From contig JBDREX010000010.1 in NCBI GenBank assembly GCA_043819345.1, positions 101,509 through 165,508 of the forward strand: a DNA stretch of 64,000 nt. The letters run 5' to 3'. The notes under the pieces were generated by a model. It did not search any database, was not told the origin of the DNA, and saw only the letters and a program-made list of their open reading frames with translations. Position numbers and translations under genes: made by a program. The DNA comes from CAYRDK01 sp043819345. GTDB lineage: Bacteria > Omnitrophota > Gorgyraeia > Velamenicoccales > Velamenicoccaceae. Each line of letters starts with the position of its first letter. The stretch's first letter is position 1. This document shows positions 26,792 to 35,739 of the stretch, in pieces.

Positions 26792-27636
26792 TGATTCGCT
26801 CCAAGTAAGGCCTGTCTCATGATTTCAACAGGCGCACGTTTATGCGTCCAGTGTGTAAAAGAAAGGCTCCCTTGATATAACAACATCCCCAGCCCATTGG
26901 CAAAACGGCATCCGGCTTCCTTAGCCGACTGCAATAGTTTAGTCTCACTGGGATTATAAATCAAGTCATAAACAAAAAGCTCTCGATGCAGCCAATCAGG
27001 CCTAATCAATAAAGGATCATCCTGCTTCATGCCAATAGGTGTGGCATTGATTAAAATATCTGCGCCTTCAATACCTAAATCTTCTATTGAAGAAGCAATT
27101 TTAACATTAACACCTAAAAGCGCGATGTTGCGCGCTAAAAGCGCTGACTTTCGGCCATCAATATCAAAAACACTAAACTCGCAAGGCCAAAGATGAGCGA
27201 TAGCAGCCGCAATGGCCTTTGCGCCTCCCCCGGCACCAAGCAAAATAACTTTTTTATCTTTAACACTAACATTGAGGTTTTTCAAATCCATCGCGAATCC
27301 AGCAGCATCCGTGTTGTAACCTACCAACGAACCATCAGATGAAACACACACAGTATTGACAGCACCAATCACCTTCACATCCATGCCGCCGATAATGTCA
27401 AGATACTCGCACACCTTTTCTTTATAGGGAACTGTAACGTTTAAACCTTTGATATGTTTTTCATGTATGGTAGTTTTAAAAAAAGATTCCAAATCTTGCG
27501 GTTGAACTTCAAATAAATCATAGCAGGCGTCCATATTGAGATGAGCAAAAGCCGCATTATGCATGAAGGCGGAATAACTATGTTTAACGGGGTAACCAAC
27601 TAGTCCAAAAAGCTTTTTTGCATTATGTTGATTCAT
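26779..27636 (-). CDS. aroE: Shikimate dehydrogenase
   Basis: The NADPH enzyme reduces 3-dehydroshikimate. Substrate-binding GYPVKHSYSAFMHNAAF at the N-terminus, LNVTVPYKEKV with the catalytic lysine, NTDAAGFAMDL, the Rossmann loop ILLGAGGGAKAIAAAI and INATPIGM are typical. The length of 285 residues is standard. Its ATG overlaps the leuA stop in an ATGA arrangement, indicating co-translation. Confidence 0.95.
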   Translation of the reverse strand: MNQHNAKKLFGLVGYPVKHSYSAFMHNAAFAHLNMDACYDLFEVQPQDLESFFKTTIHEKHIKGLNVTVPYKEKVCEYLDIIGGMDVKVIGAVNTVCVSSDGSLVGYNTDAAGFAMDLKNLNVSVKDKKVILLGAGGGAKAIAAAIAHLWPCEFSVFDIDGRKSALLARNIALLGVNVKIASSIEDLGIEGADILINATPIGMKQDDPLLIRPDWLHRELFVYDLIYNPSETKLLQSAKEAGCRFANGLGMLLYQGSLSFTHWTHKRAPVEIMRQALLGANQCLK

Positions 27637-29180
27637 CGCCGGCAGGTCTTATTCTTTTTATAAGGGACTCTTTTTTTTAAAGCAAGCTTGTTAAGAGCAT
27701 TTAAAAAAGCCTTGGCAGAAGCCTCAATAATATCCGTACTTGATCCACGACCCATAGCCACGCTATTATTGGCTGAAACTTTTACGCTCACTTCTCCTAA
27801 CGCATCTTTACCACCTGTAACAGCTTCAATGCGATAATCTATAAGTTTTGTTTTTACCTTGGTCAATTTTTCAATCGCTTTATAACAAGCATCCACTGGC
27901 CCATCGCCCAAAGAAGAAAGGCCTATAATCTTACCCATATGTTTAAGCCGGACAGTGGCGTTTGGCACAACGCGTGTACCACTGGAATAAGCGACCGCAT
28001 CCAACTGCCAAATCTGCGATGGCTGATTGATCTCGTCTTCAACAATAGAAAGGATGTCTTCTTCGTAAACACTCTTTTTTTTGTCTGCCAAATCTTTAAA
28101 TTTCTCAAAAGCCTTTAAAAGATCATCCTCACTTAAAGCAATCCCCATCTCCCGAAGACGCTGAATAAAAGCGTGTTTACCGGAATGTTTGCCCAAAACC
28201 AAGCCCGTGCCTGAAAAACCGACATCAGCAGGTGAAATAATCTCATACGTTTGGCGCTTTTTAATAACCCCATCCTGATGAATACCCGACTCATGCCGAA
28301 AAGCATTAAGCCCTACAATAGCCTTATTGGGTGCCACAACAAAGCTCGTCAATTTTGAAACGAGGCGCGATGCTTTATAAAGTTGACGGGTATTAATACC
28401 TGTTTGAATATCACTAAACAAATCACGGCGCGTTTTAATCGTCATTACAATTTCTTCTAAAGAAGCATTGCCGGCTCTCTCGCCAATGCCGTTGATGGTG
28501 CACTCCGCTTGCCGAGCACCATTATTAATAGCTGCCAATGAATTCGCCACAGCTAAACCTAGATCATTATGGCAATGGACCGCAATAACAGCCCGGTGAA
28601 CATTGCTGACATTTTCATGAATAGCTTTAATCAGGCAGCCAAACTCCTGCGGATAAGCATAACCAACCGTATCAGGAATATTAACTGTTTTCGCTCCTGC
28701 TTCAATAACGGCTTCAACAACCTTAAAGAGAAATTCAGGTTCCGTACGAGACGCATCCTCCGGAGAAAACTGAATATCAGACGTATATTTTTTGGCATAG
28801 CGCACAGCATCTTTTGCTAGTTTTAAAATTTCGTCTTCAGCCTTTTTAAGCTTATACTTCATATGGATTTTAGATGTCGCCAAAAAGACATGAATACGCG
28901 CACCATCTTTAGCCGGCTTTAAAGCATTGTAAGCGGCATCAATATCTTTGTGAACTGCTCGTGCCAGGCCACAAATTACCGCCCCCTTGACAGATGAAGC
29001 AATTTTTTTAACAGCATTAAAATCACCAACTGATGAAACAGGAAAACCCGCTTCAATCACATCCACACCAAGCCGCACCAACTGATGAGCAATCTCAAGC
29101 TTCTCCCGCTCATTCAGCGTTGCTCCCGGCGCCTGTTCACCATCTCTTAATGTTGTATCAAAAACAATTAACTTTTTCAT
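27633..29180 (-). CDS. leuA: 2-isopropylmalate synthase
   Basis: The enzyme condenses acetyl-CoA with 2-ketoisovalerate, the first step to leucine. The TIM-barrel motif FDTTLRDGEQAPGATL is at the start, with HCHNDLGLAVANSLAAI and the SGIHQDGV segment following. The C-terminal LeuA allosteric (leucine-binding) domain runs from about residue 385 (WQLDAVAYSSGTRVVPNATV). About 515 residues is the full-length form. I use the ATG at 29180; the open frame's upstream TTG lies within a hairpin. No strong ribosome-binding site is seen. Confidence 0.94.
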   Translation of the reverse strand: MKKLIVFDTTLRDGEQAPGATLNEREKLEIAHQLVRLGVDVIEAGFPVSSVGDFNAVKKIASSVKGAVICGLARAVHKDIDAAYNALKPAKDGARIHVFLATSKIHMKYKLKKAEDEILKLAKDAVRYAKKYTSDIQFSPEDASRTEPEFLFKVVEAVIEAGAKTVNIPDTVGYAYPQEFGCLIKAIHENVSNVHRAVIAVHCHNDLGLAVANSLAAINNGARQAECTINGIGERAGNASLEEIVMTIKTRRDLFSDIQTGINTRQLYKASRLVSKLTSFVVAPNKAIVGLNAFRHESGIHQDGVIKKRQTYEIISPADVGFSGTGLVLGKHSGKHAFIQRLREMGIALSEDDLLKAFEKFKDLADKKKSVYEEDILSIVEDEINQPSQIWQLDAVAYSSGTRVVPNATVRLKHMGKIIGLSSLGDGPVDACYKAIEKLTKVKTKLIDYRIEAVTGGKDALGEVSVKVSANNSVAMGRGSSTDIIEASAKAFLNALNKLALKKRVPYKKNKTCRR

Positions 29181-29187
29181 GATTATA

Positions 29188-29293
29188 AAATCCCAAATTA
29201 CAAACTCCAAACCACAAACGAATCAAAATATACAAATAACAAGTTCTTAGCTTTTCTATTTTTTTGTAATTTGTTATTTGTGATTTGGTATTT
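29188..29293 (-). repeat. Intercistronic inverted repeat of CAAATTACAAA words between ilvC and leuA
   Basis: The left arm (about 29188-29224) and the reverse complement of the right arm (about 29256-29293) agree at most of 37 positions. Both are made of short degenerate words (CCAAATTACAAA, CCAAACCACAAA). The hairpin ends eight bases before the leuA ATG, so it could affect leuA translation or protect the ilvC message. Confidence 0.6.
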
Positions 29294-29307
29294 ACTTGTC
29301 TCTTTTT

Positions 29308-30297
29308 TTATTTCTTCATCCAAGGCATCATGGATCTTAAGTCTTTTCCGACTTTTTCTATCAAGTGTTCATCACCTTCTTTGATAAGGCGGTCAAAATT
29401 TGGACGGCCTTTTTCATTTTCGGCGATCCACTCACGGGCAAACTTCTTTTTCTGAATTTCTTTCAAGATTTTCTTCATTTCTTTACGCGTCTTAGCGTTA
29501 ATAATCCTTGGGCCCCGTGTTAAATCCCCATAACAAGCTGTATTGGAAACACCGCGGCGCATCCCTGAAATACCACGCTCCTGAATAAGATCTGTAATTA
29601 ACTTCAACTCATGCAACACCTCAAAATAAGCAATTTCAGGCTGATACCCAGCTTCTACAAGTGTATCAAATCCGGCTTTAATCAATTCTGAAACACCCCC
29701 ACAAAGAACCGCCTGCTCTCCAAAAAGATCTGTTTCGGTTTCTTCAGCAAAAGTCGTTTCAATAACACCCGCCGTTGTCCCCTTAATGCCTTTAGCATAC
29801 GCTAAAGCAATATTTTTGGCTTCACCACTGGCGTCCTGATAAATCGCCACCAAACACGGCACTCCCTTGCCCTCTTCATACATAATCCTCACCAAGGCAC
29901 CTGGCCCTTTCGGAGCAATCATAATAACATCCACCTTCTTCGGCGGCTTAATCTGTCCAAAATGAATATTAAAACCGTGGGAAAAAATAAGTACTTTTCC
30001 TTTCTTCAAATTTGGCTTGATGGCTTCCTTATAAACTTTTGCCTGAACATGATCCTGTGTTAAAATCTGGATCACATCGGCCTTCTTAGCAGCCTCAATC
30101 GCCTCCAAAGGTGTAAAACCATCTTTTACCGCGTTTTCATAGTTTGGTGTTCCGGCAAGCTCAGAAACAATCACATCTAAACCGCTATCGCGCAAACACA
30201 ATGCCTGTCCGCGCCCCTGAATACCATAACCAATAATGGCAATTTTTTTTCCCTGTAAATATTTTAAGTCCGCGTCCTTATCATAGTAAATCTTCAT
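29308..30297 (-). CDS. ilvC: Ketol-acid reductoisomerase
   Basis: This is the second enzyme of valine/isoleucine synthesis, catalysing an alkyl shift followed by NAD(P)H reduction. The cofactor loop IAIIGYGIQGRGQALCLRDSGLDV is near residue 17. The catalytic region has DLFGEQAVLCGGVSELIKAGFDTL and SNTACYGDLTRGPR. The length of 329 residues marks the short class I form. The loop differs from the common GYGSQGHAHA, which may bear on NADH versus NADPH preference. It lies between ilvN and leuA. Confidence 0.95.
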   Translation of the reverse strand: MKIYYDKDADLKYLQGKKIAIIGYGIQGRGQALCLRDSGLDVIVSELAGTPNYENAVKDGFTPLEAIEAAKKADVIQILTQDHVQAKVYKEAIKPNLKKGKVLIFSHGFNIHFGQIKPPKKVDVIMIAPKGPGALVRIMYEEGKGVPCLVAIYQDASGEAKNIALAYAKGIKGTTAGVIETTFAEETETDLFGEQAVLCGGVSELIKAGFDTLVEAGYQPEIAYFEVLHELKLITDLIQERGISGMRRGVSNTACYGDLTRGPRIINAKTRKEMKKILKEIQKKKFAREWIAENEKGRPNFDRLIKEGDEHLIEKVGKDLRSMMPWMKK

Positions 30298-30315
30298 CCT
30301 AAAAACTCCTTCCTT

Positions 30316-30789
30316 TCACTTTGCGATAGCGATCCTTCCAGACCTTACCAATTCTAATATGTTATAACACTCCAGTTGTTTTAATGACTTCTTAACATGT
30401 TCCTGCTCTTCAACCAGCTCGAGAATAATATGCTCTTTTGCCTCTTCTAAAATATGAGCCCCAATTTCAAGAGTCGTCTTTCTAACTTTTTCAGCACAAT
30501 GATCATCTAGAGCAATTTTAATAAAAACCAACTCCCGCTCAATATATTCATTCTTACGAAAATCAATAACCGTAATAACGTCAATCAGCTTGTGCAATTG
30601 TTTTTCAATCTGCTCTAAAATCTGCTCATCCTCAGCGTTAACCACAACCGTCATGCGCGAGATAGTTGGATCATGTGTCTCGCTGACAGTTAAAGAATCT
30701 ATGTTATAGCCTCGAGCGCTAAATAATCCAGCAACTCTGGCCAAAACACCAAATTTATTTTCAACCAATATTGATAATGTATGTTTCAT
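30316..30789 (-). CDS. ilvN: Acetolactate synthase small (regulatory) subunit
   Basis: The 157-residue protein has an N-terminal ACT domain (LSILVENKFGVLARVAGLFSARGYNIDSL) that binds valine for feedback inhibition, and the C-terminal ALS_ss domain. It pairs with the ilvB product encoded just upstream. The ribosome-binding site AGGAG stands before the ATG. The layout ilvB-ilvN-ilvC is the common one. Confidence 0.95.
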   Translation of the reverse strand: MKHTLSILVENKFGVLARVAGLFSARGYNIDSLTVSETHDPTISRMTVVVNAEDEQILEQIEKQLHKLIDVITVIDFRKNEYIERELVFIKIALDDHCAEKVRKTTLEIGAHILEEAKEHIILELVEEQEHVKKSLKQLECYNILELVRSGRIAIAK

Positions 30790-30814
30790 CTCTTACTCCT
30801 CTTATTACTAAAAA

Positions 30815-30845
30815 GATTGAATTGAAATTTATATTTCTTTCAATC
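30815..30845 (-). terminator. AT-rich hairpin with T-tract between ilvB and ilvN
   Basis: On the minus strand GATTGAA pairs with TTCAATC and GAAAT with ATTTC inside it, followed by TTTTTAG. The form is that of an intrinsic terminator, but it stands inside the operon 26 bases before ilvN. It may attenuate transcription or act as an mRNA-end stabiliser instead. Confidence 0.45.
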
Positions 30846-30886
30846 CTCTTTTATATTTTTGCTTTTGACTTTTGGCAGCTACTCTA

Positions 30887-32560
30887 CTACGCCATACCAT
30901 TCAGCATGCGGTTAATGGCCTCCCCCGCAGGAACCATTGGAAAAACATTTTCCTCAGGCTCTATCACGAAATCCATCACCACAACGTTATTTGTCGCAAT
31001 CGCCTCTTTTAGAGCATTGACAACATCAGCTTTGCGCGTAATTCTAATACCTTTTGCGCCATAACTTTCAGCAAGCTTCACAAAATCAGGATTCACCAGA
31101 GGCGTTGCTGAATAACGCTTGTTATAAAAAAGCTCCTGCCATTGCCTAACCATCCCCAAAAAGCCATTATTCAAAATAATGATTTTTATGGGCAAACGAT
31201 TTTGCACAGCCGTCGCCAACTCTTGAATATTCATCTGAATAGAACCGTCTCCGGCAATATCAAAAACCAGCTTTTCAGGGCATCCAATCTGCGCGCCAAT
31301 AGCAGCAGGAAAACCATACCCCATTGTCCCTAGGCCGCCGCTTGAAATCCACTCGCGCGGCTTATTATGCTTGTACCACAAACACGACCACATCTGATTC
31401 TGCCCAACTTCTGTCGCAATAATGGCATCGCCCCTTGTCAGCTCATAAATCTGCTCAATAACATATTGAGGCCTTAGCTTTTCATCTTGTTTATAAGAAA
31501 GCGGCTGTTCCTTTTTCCAGGCATTAATACAATCATGCCAAGCGCTGTAATCAGAACCCGCATGAAGGTGTTGGATCAATTCAGACAGAACACACTGAGC
31601 ATCTCCCACAATCGGCACATCAACCCTTATATTTTTACTAATAGACGTCGGATCAACATCAATATGAACAATCCTAGCATGTGGAGCAAAAGCGTCTATA
31701 CGGCCTGTCACACGATCATCAAACCGCGCGCCAATCGCAATAATTAAATCAGATTCCATAATAGCGTGATTTGCATAAGCTGTCCCATGCATCCCTAGCA
31801 TCCCCAAAGACAAAGGATGTGATGAAGGAAACCCTCCTAAACCCATAAAAGTAGTTGTAACAGGAATATTTGTTTTTTCAGCAAACTCCTTCAAAACACT
31901 GGAAGCTCCTGAACTGATAATCCCGCCTCCCGCATAAATCACAGGACGCTTTGCCTCCGCTATAAACGTTGCAGCCTTCTTAATCTGTCCTGAATGCCCT
32001 TCATGTTTTGGCTGATAAGAACGCATATGAACTTCTTCTGGCCATATAAAGTCCGTTTTTGCCTGCTGGACATCAACAGGCAAATCAATGACGACCGGCC
32101 CCGGCCTACCCGAAGACGCTATATAGAAGGCCTCCCGAATAACACGGGCTAAATCTTTAACATCTTTGACTAAATAATTATGTTTTGTCACAGGGCGCGT
32201 AATACCCGTAACATCCGATTCCTGAAAAGCATCATTGCCGATCAAAGACGTCTTAACCTGCCCCGTAATAGCTACAAGCGGAATAGAATCCATATAAGCG
32301 GTCGCAATTCCCGTCACAAGATTTGTAGCCCCAGGCCCTGACGTAGATAAACACACGCCAACTTTTCCTGTCGCACGCGCATAACCATCAGCTGCATGAG
32401 CCGCTGCCTGTTCATGACGCGTTAAAATAAATTTTAATTTAGAATCATACAGACAATCAAAGATAGGCAATACGACGCCTCCCGGATAGCCAAACATAAC
32501 TTCCACATTTTCTCTCAGTAAAGATTCCAATAAAATCTGCGCACCTGTTAAAGTTGCCAT
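30887..32560 (-). CDS. ilvB: Acetolactate synthase large (catalytic) subunit
   Basis: This thiamine diphosphate enzyme forms acetolactate or acetohydroxybutyrate. The motifs MFGYPGGVVLPIFDCLYDS, LTRHEQAAAHAADGYARATGKVG with the catalytic glutamate, and the ThDP-binding GDGSIQMNIQELATAVQNRLPIKIIILNN are complete. The length of 557 residues is standard. It is followed by its regulatory subunit gene, which supports the biosynthetic (anabolic) assignment over catabolic AlsS. Confidence 0.95.
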   Translation of the reverse strand: MATLTGAQILLESLLRENVEVMFGYPGGVVLPIFDCLYDSKLKFILTRHEQAAAHAADGYARATGKVGVCLSTSGPGATNLVTGIATAYMDSIPLVAITGQVKTSLIGNDAFQESDVTGITRPVTKHNYLVKDVKDLARVIREAFYIASSGRPGPVVIDLPVDVQQAKTDFIWPEEVHMRSYQPKHEGHSGQIKKAATFIAEAKRPVIYAGGGIISSGASSVLKEFAEKTNIPVTTTFMGLGGFPSSHPLSLGMLGMHGTAYANHAIMESDLIIAIGARFDDRVTGRIDAFAPHARIVHIDVDPTSISKNIRVDVPIVGDAQCVLSELIQHLHAGSDYSAWHDCINAWKKEQPLSYKQDEKLRPQYVIEQIYELTRGDAIIATEVGQNQMWSCLWYKHNKPREWISSGGLGTMGYGFPAAIGAQIGCPEKLVFDIAGDGSIQMNIQELATAVQNRLPIKIIILNNGFLGMVRQWQELFYNKRYSATPLVNPDFVKLAESYGAKGIRITRKADVVNALKEAIATNNVVVMDFVIEPEENVFPMVPAGEAINRMLNGMA

Positions 32561-32618
32561 AATAACTCCTTAAAAAGTCACGAGGACACAACGCCACATG
32601 TCACACGTAAAATACATT

Positions 32619-34274
32619 TTATATTTCCAACACAGCCCCTGTATCGGCTGAACAAACCATTTTAGCATACCTGACCAAATATCCGCTATTCATCCGCGGA
32701 GTTGGATGTTTAACCTTTTTGAGCCTTGAACTGATTTCGCTTTTTGAAACCTGTAGTTCCAGTCGTCGATTCGGCAGGTCAATCAAAATATGATCGCCAT
32801 TGCGCACCACAGAAATAACCCCGCCTTCTGCAGCCTCAGGCGAAATATGACCAATACAACAACCACGCGTCCCACCAGAAAACCTTCCATCTGTAATCAA
32901 AGCAACTGAATCTGCCAATCCCATCCCAACAATCGCAGCAGTTGGTGCCAGCATTTCACGCATTCCCGGGCCACCTTTAGGGCCTTCATAGCGTATAACA
33001 ACGCACATACCCGCTTTAATCTTGCCCGAAAGAATCGCTTTTTGCGCCTCTTCCTCAGACTCAAAAACCTGAGCCACTCCAATAAACTTCATCATAGCTT
33101 CACTCACTGCCGACTGCTTAACAACAGCACCCTTAGGCGCCAAATTTCCAAAAAGAACAGCAATCCCGCCTTCTTTATGATAAGCATTATCCATAGATTT
33201 TATAACATCTTCATCACTGACAACAGCAGCGTGCGCTATCTGGCGTGTTGTACAACCACTGGCCGTCGGCAAATTATGAATCTTAGATCCTAATGTTTTT
33301 AAAACAGCAGGTATGCCGCCAGCAAAATCAAGATCCTCCATAAAATGTTCGCCACCCGGCAATAAGTTCGTAATATGCGGTGTGTCCTTGCTCAACACGT
33401 CAAAATCTTTCAGGGACAACTCAACACCCGCTTCGCGCGCAATCGCCAAAAGATGCAAAACCGTATTTGTTGAACCTCCTAAAGCCATATCAACACGAAT
33501 AGCATTTTCAAAAGAACTCTTGTTCATAATCTGTGAAGGAGTGATATTCTTTTTAACTAATTCAACAATTTTTTCACCCGAAGCTTGCGCAATTCTTCTT
33601 TTTTTCGCTGAGACAGCCAACGCTGTCGCGCATCCCGGCAAAGACATCCCCATCGCTTCCGTAATACAAGCCATGGTATTGGCTGTATAAAGCCCCTGGC
33701 ATGCCCCAGCACCTGGACAAGCCTCAGCTTCGAAACACCCCAGCTCAGCTTCAGTCACTTCACCACGCTTAAAACGGCCAACAACTTCAAAAGCATCCCC
33801 CACAAGAGAAAGCCTCTTCTTCTTATACCGACCACTCAACATAGGCCCCGCCGTCACAACAATCGCAGGAATATTCAACCTGCCAACAGCCATAAGCATA
33901 CCAGGCGTGATTTTATCGCAATTCGTTAAACAAACCAAACCATCCAGGCTATGCGCATTAACAAAACACTCAATAGAATCAGCAATCAGCTCGCGAGAAG
34001 CTAAAGGATAACGCATTCCAGGATGGCCCATTGCGATACCATCACAAATACCAGGTATACCAAAGAAAAAAGGAACACCGCCACCAGAACAGATACCTCT
34101 TTCAATAAAGCGCTCTAAATCTCTCATGCCGACGTGGCCAGGAATAATATCATTAAAACTGGATGCCACCGCAATAAAGGGCTTAGAAAAGTCCCTCTGA
34201 GAAATACCGGTCGCATGCAACAACGCCCGATGTGGCACCCTCTCAACTCCCTTTTTTATAGCATCTGATCGCAT
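32619..34274 (-). CDS. ilvD: Dihydroxy-acid dehydratase
   Basis: This iron-sulfur enzyme dehydrates dihydroxy-isovalerate in branched-chain amino acid synthesis. The cluster-ligand segments CLTNCDKITPGMLMA and CPGAGACQGLYTANTMACITEAMG, plus the SDGRFSGGTRG-like ITDGRFSGGTRGCCIGHISPEA, are present. The length of 551 residues is normal. It is the first gene of the ilv group. A strong palindromic repeat precedes it. Confidence 0.96.
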   Translation of the reverse strand: MRSDAIKKGVERVPHRALLHATGISQRDFSKPFIAVASSFNDIIPGHVGMRDLERFIERGICSGGGVPFFFGIPGICDGIAMGHPGMRYPLASRELIADSIECFVNAHSLDGLVCLTNCDKITPGMLMAVGRLNIPAIVVTAGPMLSGRYKKKRLSLVGDAFEVVGRFKRGEVTEAELGCFEAEACPGAGACQGLYTANTMACITEAMGMSLPGCATALAVSAKKRRIAQASGEKIVELVKKNITPSQIMNKSSFENAIRVDMALGGSTNTVLHLLAIAREAGVELSLKDFDVLSKDTPHITNLLPGGEHFMEDLDFAGGIPAVLKTLGSKIHNLPTASGCTTRQIAHAAVVSDEDVIKSMDNAYHKEGGIAVLFGNLAPKGAVVKQSAVSEAMMKFIGVAQVFESEEEAQKAILSGKIKAGMCVVIRYEGPKGGPGMREMLAPTAAIVGMGLADSVALITDGRFSGGTRGCCIGHISPEAAEGGVISVVRNGDHILIDLPNRRLELQVSKSEISSRLKKVKHPTPRMNSGYLVRYAKMVCSADTGAVLEI

Positions 34275-34321
34275 ATAAACTCCCTTGTAAAAACAATGAT
34301 ATCACAAAAAATTGATGGCGA

Positions 34322-34360
34322 GCTAGCGAGTTTGCGGGTTTAACCCGTTTACTCGCTAGC
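34322..34360 (-). repeat. Intercistronic palindromic repeat, copy B
   Basis: GCTAGCGAG (34322-34330) pairs perfectly with CTCGCTAGC (34352-34360), and inside it CGGGTT (34335-34340) pairs with AACCCG (34342-34347). It stands in the 113-base spacer between the aldolase gene and ilvD. It is the cleanest copy of the family that also occurs at 15394, 40304 and 41791. Confidence 0.8.
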
Positions 34361-34387
34361 TGGCTAACACGCTAACACATTACGGTA

Positions 34388-35704
34388 TTAATCATCCCCT
34401 TCAAAATGTTCAGCTCTTTTGTCATGCAAAAGCTCAAACTTACGCACAACATTATTCTCCTTGATATACTTCTTTACAACATCAGCTGAATCTTTTAGTT
34501 TAAGCTGGCCAAAAAGAAAAGCAAACTTTTCTTCTACTTCGGAAGAAATTTTCTCCCTGTCAGCAATATTCATAATCTCCTTTTTGAAAGGCCCAAGCGC
34601 TTTCTTTCTGGATTTATAAAAGAACTGATCGTCCGTCATGCCAGGCTTAAGCTCATTCTTAGCTTCAACCTTCAGCCAATCATAAATCTTCTTCTTTAAA
34701 TCAGAAGGGAAAAATTTGCTATCAAAAATCATGTTCTGAAATTGTGTCGCCAAGTGCACCTCTGCCGTTTCAACTTCCGGAAACTTATGAAACGCATTCT
34801 CGGGTAATGTGGATGCGCCGTGCTGAACAGCACCGGCCATCGCATACTCTTTTCTAGCCACTTCAGAAATAATCCTCAAAGTTTCAAAATCAAGGCTTAC
34901 GCTAGCAATAGAGCCGTCTGGCAATACGACGCCACCATGGCTTGTGCCTGTCTGAACGCTGATCTTCGTAATACCCTCTACACCTTTAGGCAAATTCTCC
35001 TGATAAAGCTTCATAAACGCCCTTAAATCTTCCGGGGTAGAATTTTTACTACCAACTTCTCCTATCTCACCACCTACAGAAACATTCACTCCTTTTGGCT
35101 GCAAACCGCGAATATAAGCTGTCAGATCAGCGCAAATTTCAGAGTTAAGTTTCTGCTGTGCCAATAAATCCTGCTGTTCCAAATCAACAACAGTTGAACT
35201 GTCAATATCAATATTATAAAAACCAGCTTCAATAGACTCTTTGATTAATTTCTTTAGCCCATCAACTTCTGCTTTCGGATTCTCTTTATACTTTTTAGCA
35301 TTAACCTGAAAGTGATCCCCTTGAATAAAAATAGGCCCCTGATGCCCCTCCCTCAAAGCCGCAGCTAAAATCACTGTTGAATATTCAAGCGGTTTCTGAT
35401 CCGTGTAACCCATTTCAGAACGCGCAATCTCAAAAATAAAAGCTGAGGCGTTAATTTTTTTAGCCTCGCGAAAAATGGCACGAGCTAAATCATACGTCAA
35501 AGAACGTAAATTTATAGCAGGCACACTAAAACCGTGCCATTTGCCTTCACCGCGAGCCCTATATAAATCATGAATAGAAGCGGGATAGACACCCTTTTTA
35601 TGCGCTTCACTCCAAATTTCGTTAATAGCTATTTCTTTCTTTTTAACATCTGCACCTACTACAACGTCCATTAGTAAACCATCTAACTTCTTATCTTCCA
35701 TCAT
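34388..35704 (-). CDS. Class II fructose-bisphosphate aldolase family protein
   Basis: The zinc-dependent aldolase motifs are visible: GDHFQVNAKK (metal-binding region), VGGEIGEVGSKNS, VQTGTSHGGVVLPDG and QHGASTLPENAFH. The product has 438 residues, longer than the usual 285-360 because of an N-terminal extension and a charged C-terminal helical tail. The adjacency to pfkA supports fructose-1,6-bisphosphate as substrate. Tagatose-bisphosphate or another ketose cannot be excluded. It is a divergent member, so I give no symbol. Confidence 0.8.
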   Translation of the reverse strand: MMEDKKLDGLLMDVVVGADVKKKEIAINEIWSEAHKKGVYPASIHDLYRARGEGKWHGFSVPAINLRSLTYDLARAIFREAKKINASAFIFEIARSEMGYTDQKPLEYSTVILAAALREGHQGPIFIQGDHFQVNAKKYKENPKAEVDGLKKLIKESIEAGFYNIDIDSSTVVDLEQQDLLAQQKLNSEICADLTAYIRGLQPKGVNVSVGGEIGEVGSKNSTPEDLRAFMKLYQENLPKGVEGITKISVQTGTSHGGVVLPDGSIASVSLDFETLRIISEVARKEYAMAGAVQHGASTLPENAFHKFPEVETAEVHLATQFQNMIFDSKFFPSDLKKKIYDWLKVEAKNELKPGMTDDQFFYKSRKKALGPFKKEIMNIADREKISSEVEEKFAFLFGQLKLKDSADVVKKYIKENNVVRKFELLHDKRAEHFEGDD

Positions 35705-35739
35705 TCCTCCACTCTTTCACACAGTTAACAATCAGAACA

